The position numbers and the translations under genes are program-made. 64,000 nt of DNA from Ligustrum vulgare (Eukaryota > Streptophyta > Magnoliopsida > Lamiales > Oleaceae): contig OY743189.1 of NCBI GenBank assembly GCA_963555705.1, forward strand, positions 7,643,501 to 7,707,500. Reading direction: 5' to 3'. The notes under the pieces were generated by a model. The model was not told where the DNA came from and made no database searches. It saw only the letters and a list, made by a program, of their open reading frames with translations. Positions 35,387 through 47,718 of the stretch are shown one piece after another (position 1 is the stretch's first letter; the number at the start of each line of letters is the position of its first letter).

Positions 35387-36034
35387 TGAATGTGGACTCC
35401 CCTTCATCCTGGTCAAACTCGTATTCTCCTTTGTCGCACACAAAGCATTTTGATTCACCCACTTCCAGCTTATTTCAATTTCGAGCCGTCGGATGTTTTG
35501 GAAACTGAATTGAAGCTGGAGATTAATGATATTTGCTCAGCGACACTCCAACGAAACGAGTTAAATCCGAGCCGGAAGAAAGCGTATCGGTTCAATCTAA
35601 TTCAATTTCGAGCCACTGAATGTTTTTTGAAACTGAATTGAAGCCGGAGATTAACTATATTTGCTCACCTATACTCCGAAGAAATGAGTTAAATCAGAGT
35701 CGGAAGAAAGCGTATTGGTTCACGCTATTTCAATTTCTAGCCGTTGGATGTTGTCGAAACTGAATTGAAGCCGAAGATTAACGATATTTACTCATTGGGT
35801 ACTCCGACTAAACGAGTTAAATCCAAGCCAGAAGAAAGCATATCGGTTCACATTCTGGGTCCAAGAAGATTGGAAAGGAGTTACAGAGGAGTCAGGCAGA
35901 GGCCATGGGGGAGGTACGCTGCGAAGATTCAAGACTTGATCAAGAAAGGATGTTGGGCTTGTCTGGGGACTTTTGACACTGATGTTGATGCAGCAAGGGC
36001 TTATGATAGAAAAATATTTGATTTAGCAAAATAA
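35387..36034 (+). pseudogene. AP2/ERF transcription factor pseudogene with internal triplication
   Basis: An ATG at 35387 opens MNVDSPSSWSNSYSPLSHTK, which looks like an ERF N-terminus but is broken. The third frame piece reads [20 protein letters not shown] and enters a truncated AP2 domain at about 35877-36034: [18 protein letters not shown], then [18 protein letters not shown]. The last ~12 residues of the AP2 domain are missing (stop after FDLAK). The region before the domain is present three times (127-128-bp units at 35467-35594, 35595-35722, 35723-35850). That length is not a multiple of three, so the repeat destroys the frame. Confidence 0.85.
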
Positions 36035-36240
36035 TTTATAAATATCTGATTTTAAAATTTTCAAATCTGAATGTATGATTGTGTAATTTTCCCTTGAATA
36101 TATGTGCTTTTGATTTTCTTAGAAGGTTTAAAGTTTGAATCACCTTATGTTGGATGGAGATAAGCTGTACAATTACTTATGTACATCAGATTCATTCACG
36201 CAATTTTCATAAGGTAGTGACAAGAAACTCTAATTAGAGT

Positions 36241-36444
36241 TGTAAAACCATCGAAATCATAACAATGATATAGAGAGAAAGAGATGGAGAGAATAGAGAG
36301 GAGAATTCTCATTCCATTAAGTGTGTACTTACAAATGAAATATGGCTCCTATTTATAGGAGTGGACAATGGCACAATCGTAATATTGTAAAGTTTACAGG
36401 GATATAATGGTAATGTCATTCACATATATATATTATTTATAACA
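36241..36444 (-). repeat. 3' LTR of the 12-kb element
   Basis: Short LTR (204 bp) containing 'gtgggctcctatttataggagtgg'-like promoter sequence with an embedded inverted repeat CTCCTATTTATAGGAG. It is followed on the plus strand by CTCCTCCTTG, the complement of the polypurine tract. Confidence 0.85.
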
Positions 36445-36475
36445 CTCCTCCTTGAATGACATATTACGCAATTGT

Positions 36476-37132
36476 CTGCCTCGTTAAAACCTTGCTAAGA
36501 AAACCCAGTGGGAAAAAACTTGAACGAAGGAAAAAGAGTACAGAAGCTTCCTCTGATGTTGGCCATGGTGAATCATTGAGTCTAACGTTCGAGTAGAGCA
36601 AATCATGTAATGAATCTTGAAGTTCTGAAGTGCTGCCTCATTAAAACCTTGTCAGAAAAACCCAGTGGGATAAAATCTGAACCAAGGAAAAAGAGTACAG
36701 CCGCTGCCTCATTAAAACCTTGTCAGGAAAACCTAGTAGGACAAAACCTGGACGAAGGAAAAAGAGTACAGCATGATTCTCCCCCCTGAAGTGTGCAATT
36801 GAGGATTCATGAACTTCTCGAACATTGATATCATCTTTCTTCTGGAACATAAAAATCTCCTTGTATAGCATTCTTAATAAAATGTCTATGATTTTCTTCA
36901 TTTGTGGATATCAATCCAGTATAATAATGTGTTGCTGAATTATAGCTTGTCGATAGCTATGATAATGCCTTAAAAACCTTGCTAGGAAAACCCTGTGGGA
37001 CAAAACCTCAGCGAAGGGAAAAAGAGTACATTATTCTAATTAATTTTCATCAATACGCCTCAACTGTCGCCTCATTAAAAACCTTGCTAGGAAAACCCTG
37101 TGGGACAAAACCTCAGCTAAGGGAAAAAGAGT
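36476..37132. repeat. Five copies of a ~60-bp conserved module
   Basis: Copies at 36476-36540, 36635-36697, 36706-36768, 36967-37028 and 37069-37132 share GCCTCATTAAAACCTTG, AAAACCCxGTGGGA and GAAGGAAAAAGAGTA. A sixth, diverged copy lies in another element at 57296-57360. The module has no open frame common to all copies. Confidence 0.85.
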
Positions 37133-37304
37133 GCAACGCGTATTTATTCCTTTCGTGGAATATCACAAGTATATTGATCCAATCTCGTATCTTTTCATCA
37201 AACATATCATTCATGATGAGCTTTATATAAATCGTTCATAGCTCATTTATGATGTCATAACATGCTATATTAAGCAATGTTGTACTAATTTATCGATTCC
37301 ATCT

Positions 37305-37515
37305 TTCACTTCTGGTGAATAATCAAATCTAGAATTCACTTATAATGAATAATCAAATTTTAGAATTCACTTCTGGTGAATAATCAAATCTAGAATTCAC
37401 TTCTGGTGAATAATCAAATTTTAGAATTCACTTATAGTGAATAATCAAATCTAGAATTCACTTCTGGTGAATAATTAAACATATTCATTTTCATATTCAC
37501 TTCTAGTGAATAATC
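37305..37515. repeat. Hairpin array 1 (TTCAC-TTCTG-GTGAA)
   Basis: About seven units of ~30 bp, each containing TTCACTTCTGGTGAA followed by TAATCAAATCTAGAA or similar. Each unit can fold into a 5-bp stem with loop TTCTG. Confidence 0.85.
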
Positions 37516-38656
37516 AATTTTTCAAATGTCATAAATAGTACACTCCAATTTCACTTTCAACATATTATATCATGGAGTCATTTGTATCATTCTATAGTGA
37601 TACTAATCTGGATATATTGAATTTTTCAATGATTTATACATGTATGTTCTTGCACTTTATGAACTGCAATTTCTAATTTGCAGGAGCATAATCAATCATT
37701 GAAATAGATATCAATTTCGACATATAATCTACAATCATTTTACTTGAAATCCCAACGTACCGCGATCAACTGGTACATCAAAGAATACTCTCAAAGTACC
37801 GAGATGAGAATCATACATTTTGATCTCACTCATTGGTATATCAAAGAGCTCAAGCTAGTGATTTAGACTATAGTCTATCCACGATATGTCATGCCAGTTC
37901 TATGAAAAATCTTGCGCTCAACGAGTCGTCTTTTACGACTGTGAAATATTTTTCATTTGTACATATAATTAATGGCTTTACACATTTAAGCATTTGGACT
38001 TCAGGTCGCAACGAGTCCTGTTTTACGACTGTGAAATATTTTTCATTTGTACATATAATTACTGGCTTTACACATTTAAGCATTTGGACTTCAGGTCCTT
38101 GAACAATAATCCCTACATTGGGGTTATATACTTGGAAAAAGTATTATAATTTCATCAACCTCATTTTCATAAGAGGGTATGTAGTCGACTTATTTATCGA
38201 TTCCATCTCAATATAACATAGAGAGATCTCTTTATATGTTCTAACATCAGGTACCTGAGTCTCTTACATTTAATTATGTCCCTTTTACTCACCATGAGTA
38301 TTTAGCCTCAAAGGGATCATCTCAATCATTCAAGAGATATTTATTTTTGGAATCGATAGTCATTATGCTTCAAGCATAATTACGCTTCAGGCGTGTTTTC
38401 CCCATAATGTTCACAAATATTATATTATATCAATCGGCTAAAATACCATAACACATGTCATCCTTTTAGGGATATAATCTCAATCATCTAAGTGCACTTT
38501 GGTGGATTGTATACATATCGCACTTTTACAAATCATAAAGCTTCTTAAGCTAATCCCTGTTTGACATAGAATATTGTTGTATGATAAACAATTTCTGAAT
38601 AAGTTATTCTCATAGAAAGTAATTTGAAACTTTTGATAATCTAACCGTTTATTATA

Positions 38657-38990
38657 GAACTTCTGGTTCAATACGGTTTTATTTCATTTTTATGTATGAA
38701 TATTTGATTCATTACAATATCGCTAAACTTCTGGTTCAATACAATGTATATTTCATTTATGAGCTTCTGGTTCATAATATATACATATTTCACTTGTAAG
38801 TATGAACTTCTGGTTCAGCAAGATATTTCACTTGTACATATGTGTGAACTTCTGGTTCAATACAATGTATATTTCATTTATGAGCTTCTGGTTCATACTT
38901 TATACATATTTTACTTGTACGTATGAACTTCTGGTTCAGCAAGATATTTCACTTGTACGTATGTATGAACTTCTGGTTCAATACAGTATT
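38657..38990. repeat. Hairpin array 2 (TGAAC-TTCTG-GTTCA)
   Basis: About eight units of ~40 bp with GAACTTCTGGTTC, spaced by TATTTCACTTGTACGTATG-like sequence. The stem differs from array 1 but the loop is the same. Confidence 0.85.
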
Positions 38991-40357
38991 CATTTCATCA
39001 GTACGTATTTTTGTATAGTTCAAATCAGTATACCTTTATTACTTTTAGTATACCGAAAAAATCAGGTACAATATCCAAGGAAATATCTCATGATCTCAAT
39101 CTTGTCGCCAAATATTCCCTTATATCGAAAAAGGTAATGAGACGCATTATCTCATTGTTCTCACCTTTTCAATAATTTATTCCATTATTTCTTGATTGAA
39201 TCCAAATCACTGACACGTGGAGCCACCGCTCTTTTACGCGTTGAATAATGCATTTAAATAGATGATTTGGGAAAAAGGCTAGATCCATAAAAAAATGGAT
39301 ATCATACTTTCAAATATTCGCAAATATTATTCGAATCTTCCGGTAAATGTTTTGAAAAGGATTTACCGAGCTCGACTTGAAAGATTGAGATAAATCTTTT
39401 GATACATATTTAAAATATTTTTCTGTTTCCTTTCTCGAGTTTTATAAAGGCTAGAAAAATAAATCACCGAAAGGTGAGTAGGATGATTTTGTCAAAAGTA
39501 AATCTTCAAAAAAAAAAAAAAAAAAACGAGTGGAAATAGTGAAATTTTTCGATTTTAAATAGCCAAACATTTTTCATAATTCATGCATCCCAAAATAACA
39601 TTTTCTCGTAAGTTTTTCCTTTTTACTTTCAAAAATGGAAGGAACAAAACTTCGACAGATCAAAACTATCAGTGGATTTTGGAAAGAAATTGGAATCAAG
39701 CAAAAATGGAGTCCGGTTAATGTAAATTTAACTTTGTGAACTCTAGAATAGATGGTAGTAGATTACGGAGTATTTTTACTCTTAAAACACTTCTCTAATT
39801 TTGAGGATCATAAATATTTCCCCCTTTTGTATTTTGCATGTATGGCTCGTTTATATTTCTTCAGGAGCAATAATAATAATATCTTTTCAGTATGTTTAGA
39901 TGATAATTTTTACTTCTTCTGGAGTAAATATGTACTTCTTCTGAAATACATAAGTGCTCGTGCAAGAACTTTTCCAGACACTTATCATCTAATATTCATC
40001 TCATAATACTGATGAGATTATTTTCACATTAGCCATATTCGTGCCATCATGTGATATTATCTTATCATACATCAACATTTTTCTTGTTGGATAATTCATT
40101 TTTATCTATCTTTTCAATACAGATAATGGTAATTTCTGGTACCGTTTGATAAAATATTTTTATCAACATCCAATAACAATAATAATATCAACCTCTAAAA
40201 ATTAGTTAGGGCCCCATAAGTTATTTCCAATTCACATGCGCCTATCATTGTTGAAGTTAATATTACTGTACTGTATTAAAAAAAATTTGGCAAAACCAGG
40301 GGCAGACACGCATGTTCCAATTCATGTTAATCAAATATTATAAAATATTTTAATATA

Positions 40358-40885
40358 TTAATCATATTTTATAACATATCCACGGTCCAACACCCAAGCA
40401 TATGCATCTTGATTCAACTTTGTGCTCACTTTTGTCCACAAAGTTAGCGGTGGACAGCACACCGAGCAAGGATGCAAATGATAGAATCTCTTCAACACGT
40501 GAGGGATTAAGCTGGAGTCCTTTGACAAATTAAGAATGGCCGTGACTCCATATTCCTGTAATTCAGTGGACATATCAGCTACCAGAGGGGCAACAGCTGC
40601 AGCACCACCCAATCGGCTCATGCTAAAAACTTTGACTTGAAGCTGGAGGAATTTTACGTAGTCTATGATCTCATCAAGCATCGAGGCCTTGTCCGTCTTG
40701 AAGAAGAATATATTCAAGTTCGCCCTTGTCGCCATTGAATCCAATATTCTTGCAGCCATAACCGAAAGAAGTAGCAGGTGATCCAGCCTGTTGCTTTTCT
40801 TCTTCCTGCCGCAGTCCAAGTGGTTTATTAGAACCTCCACGAGATCAGCTCCGTTGAAGCAATTCTTAACAATCTTCATCTTCAT
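40358..40885 (-). pseudogene. Chimeric gene fragments: UNE12-like bHLH joined to U-box ARM
   Basis: A 175-residue open frame on the sense strand of the element. [20 protein letters not shown] then QVKVFSMSRLGGAAAVAPLV is the second helix and following block of UNE12/bHLH59-type transcription factors. It runs directly into ELQEYGVTAILNLS, which resembles an ARM repeat of plant U-box E3 ligases. Upstream, [20 protein letters not shown] looks vaguely DEP-like, but I cannot assign it. The DNA-binding basic region is missing. The fragments have been fused, so this is captured sequence; whether any of it is translated is unknown. Confidence 0.7.
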
Positions 40886-41308
40886 CAGTCCTGTTGCTTT
40901 TCAGCCTCCACGAGATCCAGTCTGTTGCTTTTCTTCTTCCTGCCGCAGTCCATGTTTAATCATAGTTACACCAAGGGAACCGCAGTTAATCGCCATACTT
41001 TACAGCATAATCTGAGTCAGATAACTCATACTCATCATGACTAATTTCGCCCATTGTGATAGCTTACGGCGGTGGCGGAAATCCGGCGATGCATATCAGA
41101 GACAAAGCCATGACTGGAAATCTGTGGACTGTCGGTCTGGAAGCACCGAAGCAAGCAGATGCGGCAAAACAAGGATGTCAAGAACTTGGAGATTATAAAT
41201 GGACATGGAAATGGCCGGATGAAGGGGAGGATTCTGCGCACACCCAGGCTCCAACAATCATCCTGCTCACCGCTCAATCGCTCGCCTCTCGGCTCTGGTT
41301 ATGGGAAC

Positions 41309-44300
41309 TGTAAAGAGATTGATACCCAAAAATAGCCACAAAGTGAATACAAACAATATTTCAAACGAAAACTTCAAAACTTTCATAAACTTCAAGAACC
41401 ACAAAGAGTTAAAACATAAAATACAAAGATCGCGTCTCTTATACAAAAGAAATCAGAAACCTAAACAAACTCGCAACAAACCACAAAGAAACCTATACAG
41501 AATAACAATCTGTATACAAACCACAAAGATCCACTGATTTTACACGAAGAATCAGTAATAGAACCACAAAGATTTGCGAGAATCAGAAACTAGTTTAGGG
41601 TTTTCTGAGAGAAAATGAGAGAGAGAAAGTTGAGAGACGAAACGTTGCTGCTCCAGAAAATTGTGAGATCAAAAGTCAGTATCACCAATATCAATCAGAA
41701 TGAACGGCTCAGATTAAAGAACAATGATCCAATGGTGCGGTATAAGGCGGTGATACATTTGGGCTGAAAATTCCGGGTCAACTGCTTGGGCCTTTCACTT
41801 GGTTCCGGTCCAAGACAATAATACATATACTTGGGCTGAAAGCTTCAGTTTGGGCTGAAAAATGGGCTGACTAAAATTGGATCTACATACTCCACCTCAA
41901 TTTTGGATCAGCTCACCTGTAAATATCAGAATTCAAAGCAGTATCACAATTCTAACAAGTTAAGAGAAATTAAAGCATCTTTAAATTTATTTATAGGTAT
42001 TATTTTAGTTCCTGCATCTGCAGGATTCAACTGAGTTGGGATTTTAACAAGTTTAATCACACCCTTTTCAGTTATATCCCTAATGAAATGAAATTTAACA
42101 TCAATGTGTTTGCATCTATTATGAAAAACAGGATTCTTACACAAGTGTAAAGCACTTAAGCTATCTGTAATAAGTTCAATAGCAGAATCATCAATACAGG
42201 AGATTTCAGACAACAAACCTTTTAACCAGATACACTCTTTCACTGCATCAGTGGCAGCAATATATTCTGCCTCAGTTGAGGACAGTGCCACAAGTTTCTG
42301 TAATTGTGATTTCCAACTAATGCATGTACCATTTAAAGTAAAGAAATATGCAGAAGTAGACTTCCTATTGTCAATATTACCTGCAAAATCTGAGTCTACA
42401 TAACCTTTTAACTTGAAATCATTTTTGGTTCTAAAAAATGCTAAACTCAGATTTGCAGTGCCTTTAAGGTATTTTAAAAGTGATTTAACAGCTTCCCAGT
42501 GTAGCTCACCAGGATTACTCATGAACCTACTAAGAACACTCACAGCAAAAGCAAGATCAGGTCTAGTACACACCATAAGGTACATTACAGATCCTATAGC
42601 ATTAGAATATGGTACATTTTTCATTCTTAGTTCTTCTTCTGCAGTTCTAGGACAATGATCAGATGACAGTTTAAAATGAGCAGCCAAAGGTAAGGATACA
42701 GGTTTGAATCAATTAAATTAAATCTGGTCAGAACTTTTTCAATATAATGCTTTTGATTTAAAAATAGATTCCCTGATTGTTTATCTCTAAATATGTCCAT
42801 ACCCAAAATCCTTTTAGCATGTCTTAAATCTTTCATTTCAAATTCAGAATGCAATTTGTTTTTCAACAGGTTTATTTCATGCATATTAGGCCCAGCAATT
42901 AACATATCATCAACATATAGCAACAAATATATGAAATCAGAATTATCAATCTTGAAATAAAAACAAGAATCATATTGGCTCTTTTTAAAATTTAGGCTTT
43001 GGATATAAGAATCAAACCTCTTATACCACTGCCTAGGCGCTTGTTTCAAGCCATATAGGGATTTTTTCAATAGACAAACTAAATCAGATTTTCCCCCTTT
43101 TTCAAAACCTTTTGGCTGATTCATATATATAGTTTCATCTAGAGATCCATATAGAAAAGCAGTTTTAACATCCATTTGTTCAAGTTCTAAATTAAAATGA
43201 GCAACAAGAGCAAATAGTATTCTGATAGAAGTATACTTAACCACAGGAGAAAATATTTCATTGTAATCAATTCCTTCTTTTTGAGAAAAACCCTTAGCCA
43301 CAAGCCTAGCCTTGTACCTAGGTTTAACATCATTTGAATCACTTTCCTTTATTTTAAAAATCCATTTACAGTCAATGATCCTTTTATTATAGGGTCTATT
43401 AACCAAAATCCAAGTGCCATTTTTCAGAAGAGAATCCATCTCTTCCTTCATGGCAGCCAACCATAGATCTGATTCTTTTGAAGAAACAGCTTCTTCAAAA
43501 GATTCTTCAAAAGATTCAGGTTCAAAAACAAGTGGATGAGAATAAGTATATGCAGACACAAAATCAGGATCCTGAAACTTAAGGGGTGGTCTTATTTCCC
43601 TTCTAGGTCTATCCCTAGCTAATTGATAATTATCAAGGTCTGTTTCAGTTTTAGGAATATTACCAGGCAATGGTGAAGTCTCAGTCAATACAGGTTCAAG
43701 TTCAGGATTGTCATTTTGAAAATGTGGGGGTTGCTCCACCTGAAACTGAGTATGGGGTAGGCCATTTTCATCACCTAAATGGTCTGCACTCAGCTCACTG
43801 GTAAGAAAATCTTTATCATTTACAGGATCATCTAATTTTTCATTTTTACATGGGAAAACAGTTTCATTAAAAATGACAGACCTACTTAAAATAACCCTGT
43901 AACCTCCCTGCTCCCTAACCCAAAGTCTATAGCCCTTGACCCCTTCTCCATATCCCAAAAACACACATTTCAGAGATCTGGAGTCAAGTTTGGTTTCTGT
44001 TTGATGTGAGTAGGCAGCACACCCAAAAATTTTTAATTTTGAAAAATCTGGAAGAGAATTATTCCAAATCTGATCAGGTATTTTGAAATTAATTGCACTG
44101 CAGGGAGAAAGATTGATCAAGTAGGAAGCAGTTTTAACAGCTTCTCCCCAGAAAATTTTTGGCATATTAGAATCAAGTAGAAGACACCTAGTTCTTTCTA
44201 AAAGAGTTCTATTCATTCTTTTAGCAACCCCATTTTACTGTGGACTGTATGCAACAGTCCTATGTCTAAGGATTCCTAAGCTGCTACAAAAGGAATCAAA

Positions 44301-47300
44301 GTCTTGATTGCAAAATTCTAATCCATTGTCTGTCCTAATTATTTTTACCTTCTTATCCTTCAAATTTTGGACTAAGGTAATCCAGTTTTTAAAAACAGAC
44401 ACTGTAGCATCCTTAGTTTTCAACAAATGAACCCAAGTTTTCCTAGAAAAATCATCTATAATAAGAAGAAAGTACCTATATCCTGAGACTGAATTAACAG
44501 GAGCTGGACCCCATAAGTCAGCATGCAAATATTCAAGAACATCAATAGATTTATGAATACCTTTATCAAAAGAAGTCCTTTTCTGTTTTCCTAATACACA
44601 TTTTTCACAGAATTCAAGTTTATGTAGCACATCATTACCAAAAACACCTTTGTTTTCAAGTAACTTAAGGCCTTTTTCACCTAAGTGTCCTAATCTTTTA
44701 TGCCATAAAACAATTTTGTCCACATCAGACACAGCATTAAAAGATCTAGCATAAACAGGTAAGGTATTCAGCACATAGATCCCATTAATTTTGGGAGTAG
44801 TAAAAATCATCAAGTTACTTTTGAAAATACTTAAGTAACCTTTAAACATTCTAATCTCATAAGATTCAGAATCAAGAACACCAAGAGAGATTAGATTTCT
44901 TTTCAAATCAGGAACATATCTTGTTTGGTTTAAAACAAGAGTTTTGTCATTATCAAGTTTTAACAAAATCTTCCCAGTTCCTTTCACATCACATGTAACA
45001 TTGTTACCAAGTTTCACAGAGCCATAATGATCAGAACAGAAGTCAGAAAATAAATTTCTTTCAGGACACATATGAAAAGTGCAACCGGAATCAAGTATCC
45101 ATTCATGTTTGCTTTCAGATTCAGTGGTAACATAAACCAGTCCATTATTGTCTTGAACTGCAGCCTCTGTTTGATTACTGGTTCCTATTTCATTTTTCCT
45201 TTTGAAACAATTTTTGATATGATGTCCAGGTTGGCCACAATAGTAACAAAGTCTGGGTCTATTTATGTTATCAAGTCCCCCAGAATTATCTTGCCCCCTG
45301 ACATTATTCTGACTTCTATGGTTGTCTTGATTTCTAGAGTTATTTGATCCTCTATAGGTGTTGTCATTTGACTTATTGAATGTGGCTCTATTTTGGAAAT
45401 TCCATCTTGCAGGCTTATTATTAACATTATTCCAGGTTCTAACATTGCTAGAGGTATTCCAATTTTTATTGAAATTACTCACTGGCTTATTATTCCTAGA
45501 GGGAGCCTTTTTCTTAAAAGATCCTATCACATTATAAGCCTCTTTAGGATTGTTCTTGAACTCAAGTTCTTTATTTTTAAGTGAAGTATGAACAATTTCA
45601 GTAGTCAATTTTTGTCCCCCATATTCAAGAGCATTTCTAAAGTCTTTGAACTTATCACCCATAGCATTAAGCAAACACACAACCTTTTGTTCATCAGTTA
45701 ATTTTTCTTCACAATTTAACAAACTCTGTGTAATTTTGGTAAACCTACTCATGTTCTCATCTACATCCTTTGAAGGATCAAATTTAAAAGAAAAATATTG
45801 TTTCCATAGAAAACATTTATCAGGAAAAGACACAGTAGCATAAACTTCTTCCAGTTTGTCCCATAATTCCATAGTAGTTTTAGTCTTGCCTACTTGTCTA
45901 ATGACATTATCAGATAAGTGTAAAAACAGAGTACTCCATGCAATTTCATCCATTTCAAGTTGTTTATCCTGAGGGGTATCATGAGGCCAGGACATATCTA
46001 TAGCCTTGGCACATTTCATTTGGAGTAATAAAGCCTTCATTTTCTGGCTCCAGAGATTAAATTCCCCTTTGCCATTCCATACTTCAACATCTACTTTTAC
46101 AGTAGCCATTGAAGTAATGACTAAATGATTTTAGAAGATTATTTTAAATTGAAGGCTTTGTTATTCCAAAAAAAAAATCAGACAGATTAAAACACAAAGT
46201 ACAAACACTGAAACCCAAGAATTATCAGTAAATATTCCACAAAGATCAAGATACAAGAATAAGGTTTCAAACAATTTATGAAACTGCAAGGCAAACAAGA
46301 TGATTACAATTCAAACACTAATCAGACTAATCAGATAACTACACAATACCAATGTATAGAAACAGGTTCTCCCAGTATATCCCTCAACCTATTTATGGGT
46401 CAGCCCAACCTCCCTCAGATTCCCGGATTCTCAAGGAATCCTGGACAAAGGTAAGAATTAGGGTCCAATAATAGGCTTTAACGGAGGAATTTAGGAAAGA
46501 ACCAAGAATTTGGAGAAATAATCAATATGAATTGAAGTAAATTGTAAAGAGATCACCTGATGCAAAGTTATATATCCTCAGCAGCACAAAGATTATTTTT
46601 CTACAAAGATTCAAGAACCACAGGTTCAAAACAACCAAATTCCAGAAATGTTGCGAAGATCAGCCAACCAAAAATATGTAGGATCTATTGTATATTGATT
46701 CAGTATATTTATTAAGTAAATATACTGAAAACTAAAACAGAATAAAGATCCCAAAGAATTATATATGACTCAGTAAAATCCAAAAACGTAAGAAAACCTA
46801 ATTTCAAAATAGGTTTTAAACCAAGAAAAATACCACAAAGCAAATTTCTGAACCACGAAGAAAGTTTGAAAAATAAAATTTCAAACGATTTTCAGAAACA
46901 AAAAAATTCCAGAATCATAAACTAGTTTACAAACAGGTTTTCAAGAAACTTTAAGACAAGAAATATTTTCTCAAAGATTACCACTAAGAACTGAAGAACC
47001 CTAAAACGATGTAAACAATAACCACAAAGAGATTTTCAGAAGAAACACAGATCCGTACAAAAATCTTGGATCTAACAAAACTGAGTCAAGAATCAACGTT
47101 TATATCATGAACCCTAAGGCTCTGATACCACTGTAAAGAGATTGAAACCCAAAAATGGCCACAAAGTGAATACAAACAATATTTCAAACGAAAACTTCAA
47201 AACTTTCATAAACTTCAAGAACCACAAAGAGTTAAAACATAAAATACAAAGATCGCGTCTCTTATACAAAAGAAATCAGAAACCTAAACAAACTCGCAAC

Positions 47301-47710
47301 AAACCACAAAGAAACCTATAAAGAATAACAATCTGTATACAAACCACAAAGATCCACTGATTTTACACGAAGAATCAGTAATAGAACAACAAAGATTTGC
47401 GAGAATCAGAAACTAGTTTAGGGTTTTCTGAGAGAAAATGAGAGAGAGAAAGTTGAGAGACGAAACGTTGCTGCTCCAGAAAATTGTGAGATCAAAAGTC
47501 AGTATCACCAATATCAATCATAATGAACGGCTCAGATTAAAGAACAATGATCCAATGGTGCGGTATAAGGCGGTGATACATTTGGGCTGAAAATTCTGGG
47601 TCAATTGCTTGGGCCTTTCACTTGGTTCCGGTCCAAGACAATAATACATATACTTGGGTTGAAAGCTTCAGTTTGGGCTGAAAAATGGGCTGACTAAAAT
47701 TGGATCTACA
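41309..47710 (-). mobile_element. Ty1/Copia retrotransposon 2, nearly intact
   Basis: LTRs of 579 bp (41309-41887 and 47132-47710) start TGTAAAGAGATTG and end TTGGATCTACA on the plus strand and differ at only a few bases. The target duplication GGAAC is at 41304-41308 and 47711-47715. On the minus strand the primer site TGGTATCAGAGC is at 47119-47130 and the purine tract TTGAGGTGGAG next to 41888. The 6.4-kb element is inserted in the 12-kb pol-less element and is the youngest Copia insertion in the window. Confidence 0.96.
41944..46109 (-). pseudogene. Copia 2 gag-pol polyprotein with two lesions
   Basis: The ~1,380-residue polyprotein is almost continuous. Gag (from 46109: EFNLWSQKMKALLLQMK) is followed by the zinc knuckle CYYCGQPGHHIKNC. 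The protease has WILDSGCTFHMC. The GAG-pre-integrase has LWHKRLGHLGEKG and the integrase IDDFSRKTWV and RTDNGLEF. Reverse transcriptase shows KSLYGLKQAPRQWY and YVDDMLIAG. RNase H shows STEAEYIAATDA. Two lesions are seen: a TAA at 44232-44234, where the conserved SPQQNG motif needs CAA, and a one-base frame change near 42690-42705 between reverse transcriptase and RNase H. It may be a defective copy of a recently active family. Confidence 0.93.
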
Positions 47711-47718
47711 GGAACCCC

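Noticed and set aside
36231..36240. A clean target duplication for the 12-kb element
   Set aside because: ATTAGA occurs on both sides but is offset by a base from the left LTR edge, so the duplication is not proven.
37305..37515. CRISPR-like array of regularly spaced repeats
   Set aside because: The spacers are themselves repeated, the DNA is a plant nuclear retrotransposon and no cas genes exist; it is a tandem hairpin repeat.
38657..38990. Open frames across hairpin array 2 as a repetitive protein
   Set aside because: They are by-products of the repeat, with no consistent frame.
41056..41303. Open frame before Copia 2 as another captured gene
   Set aside because: The sequence is GC-richer than its surroundings and may be captured, but I recognise no protein in either strand.
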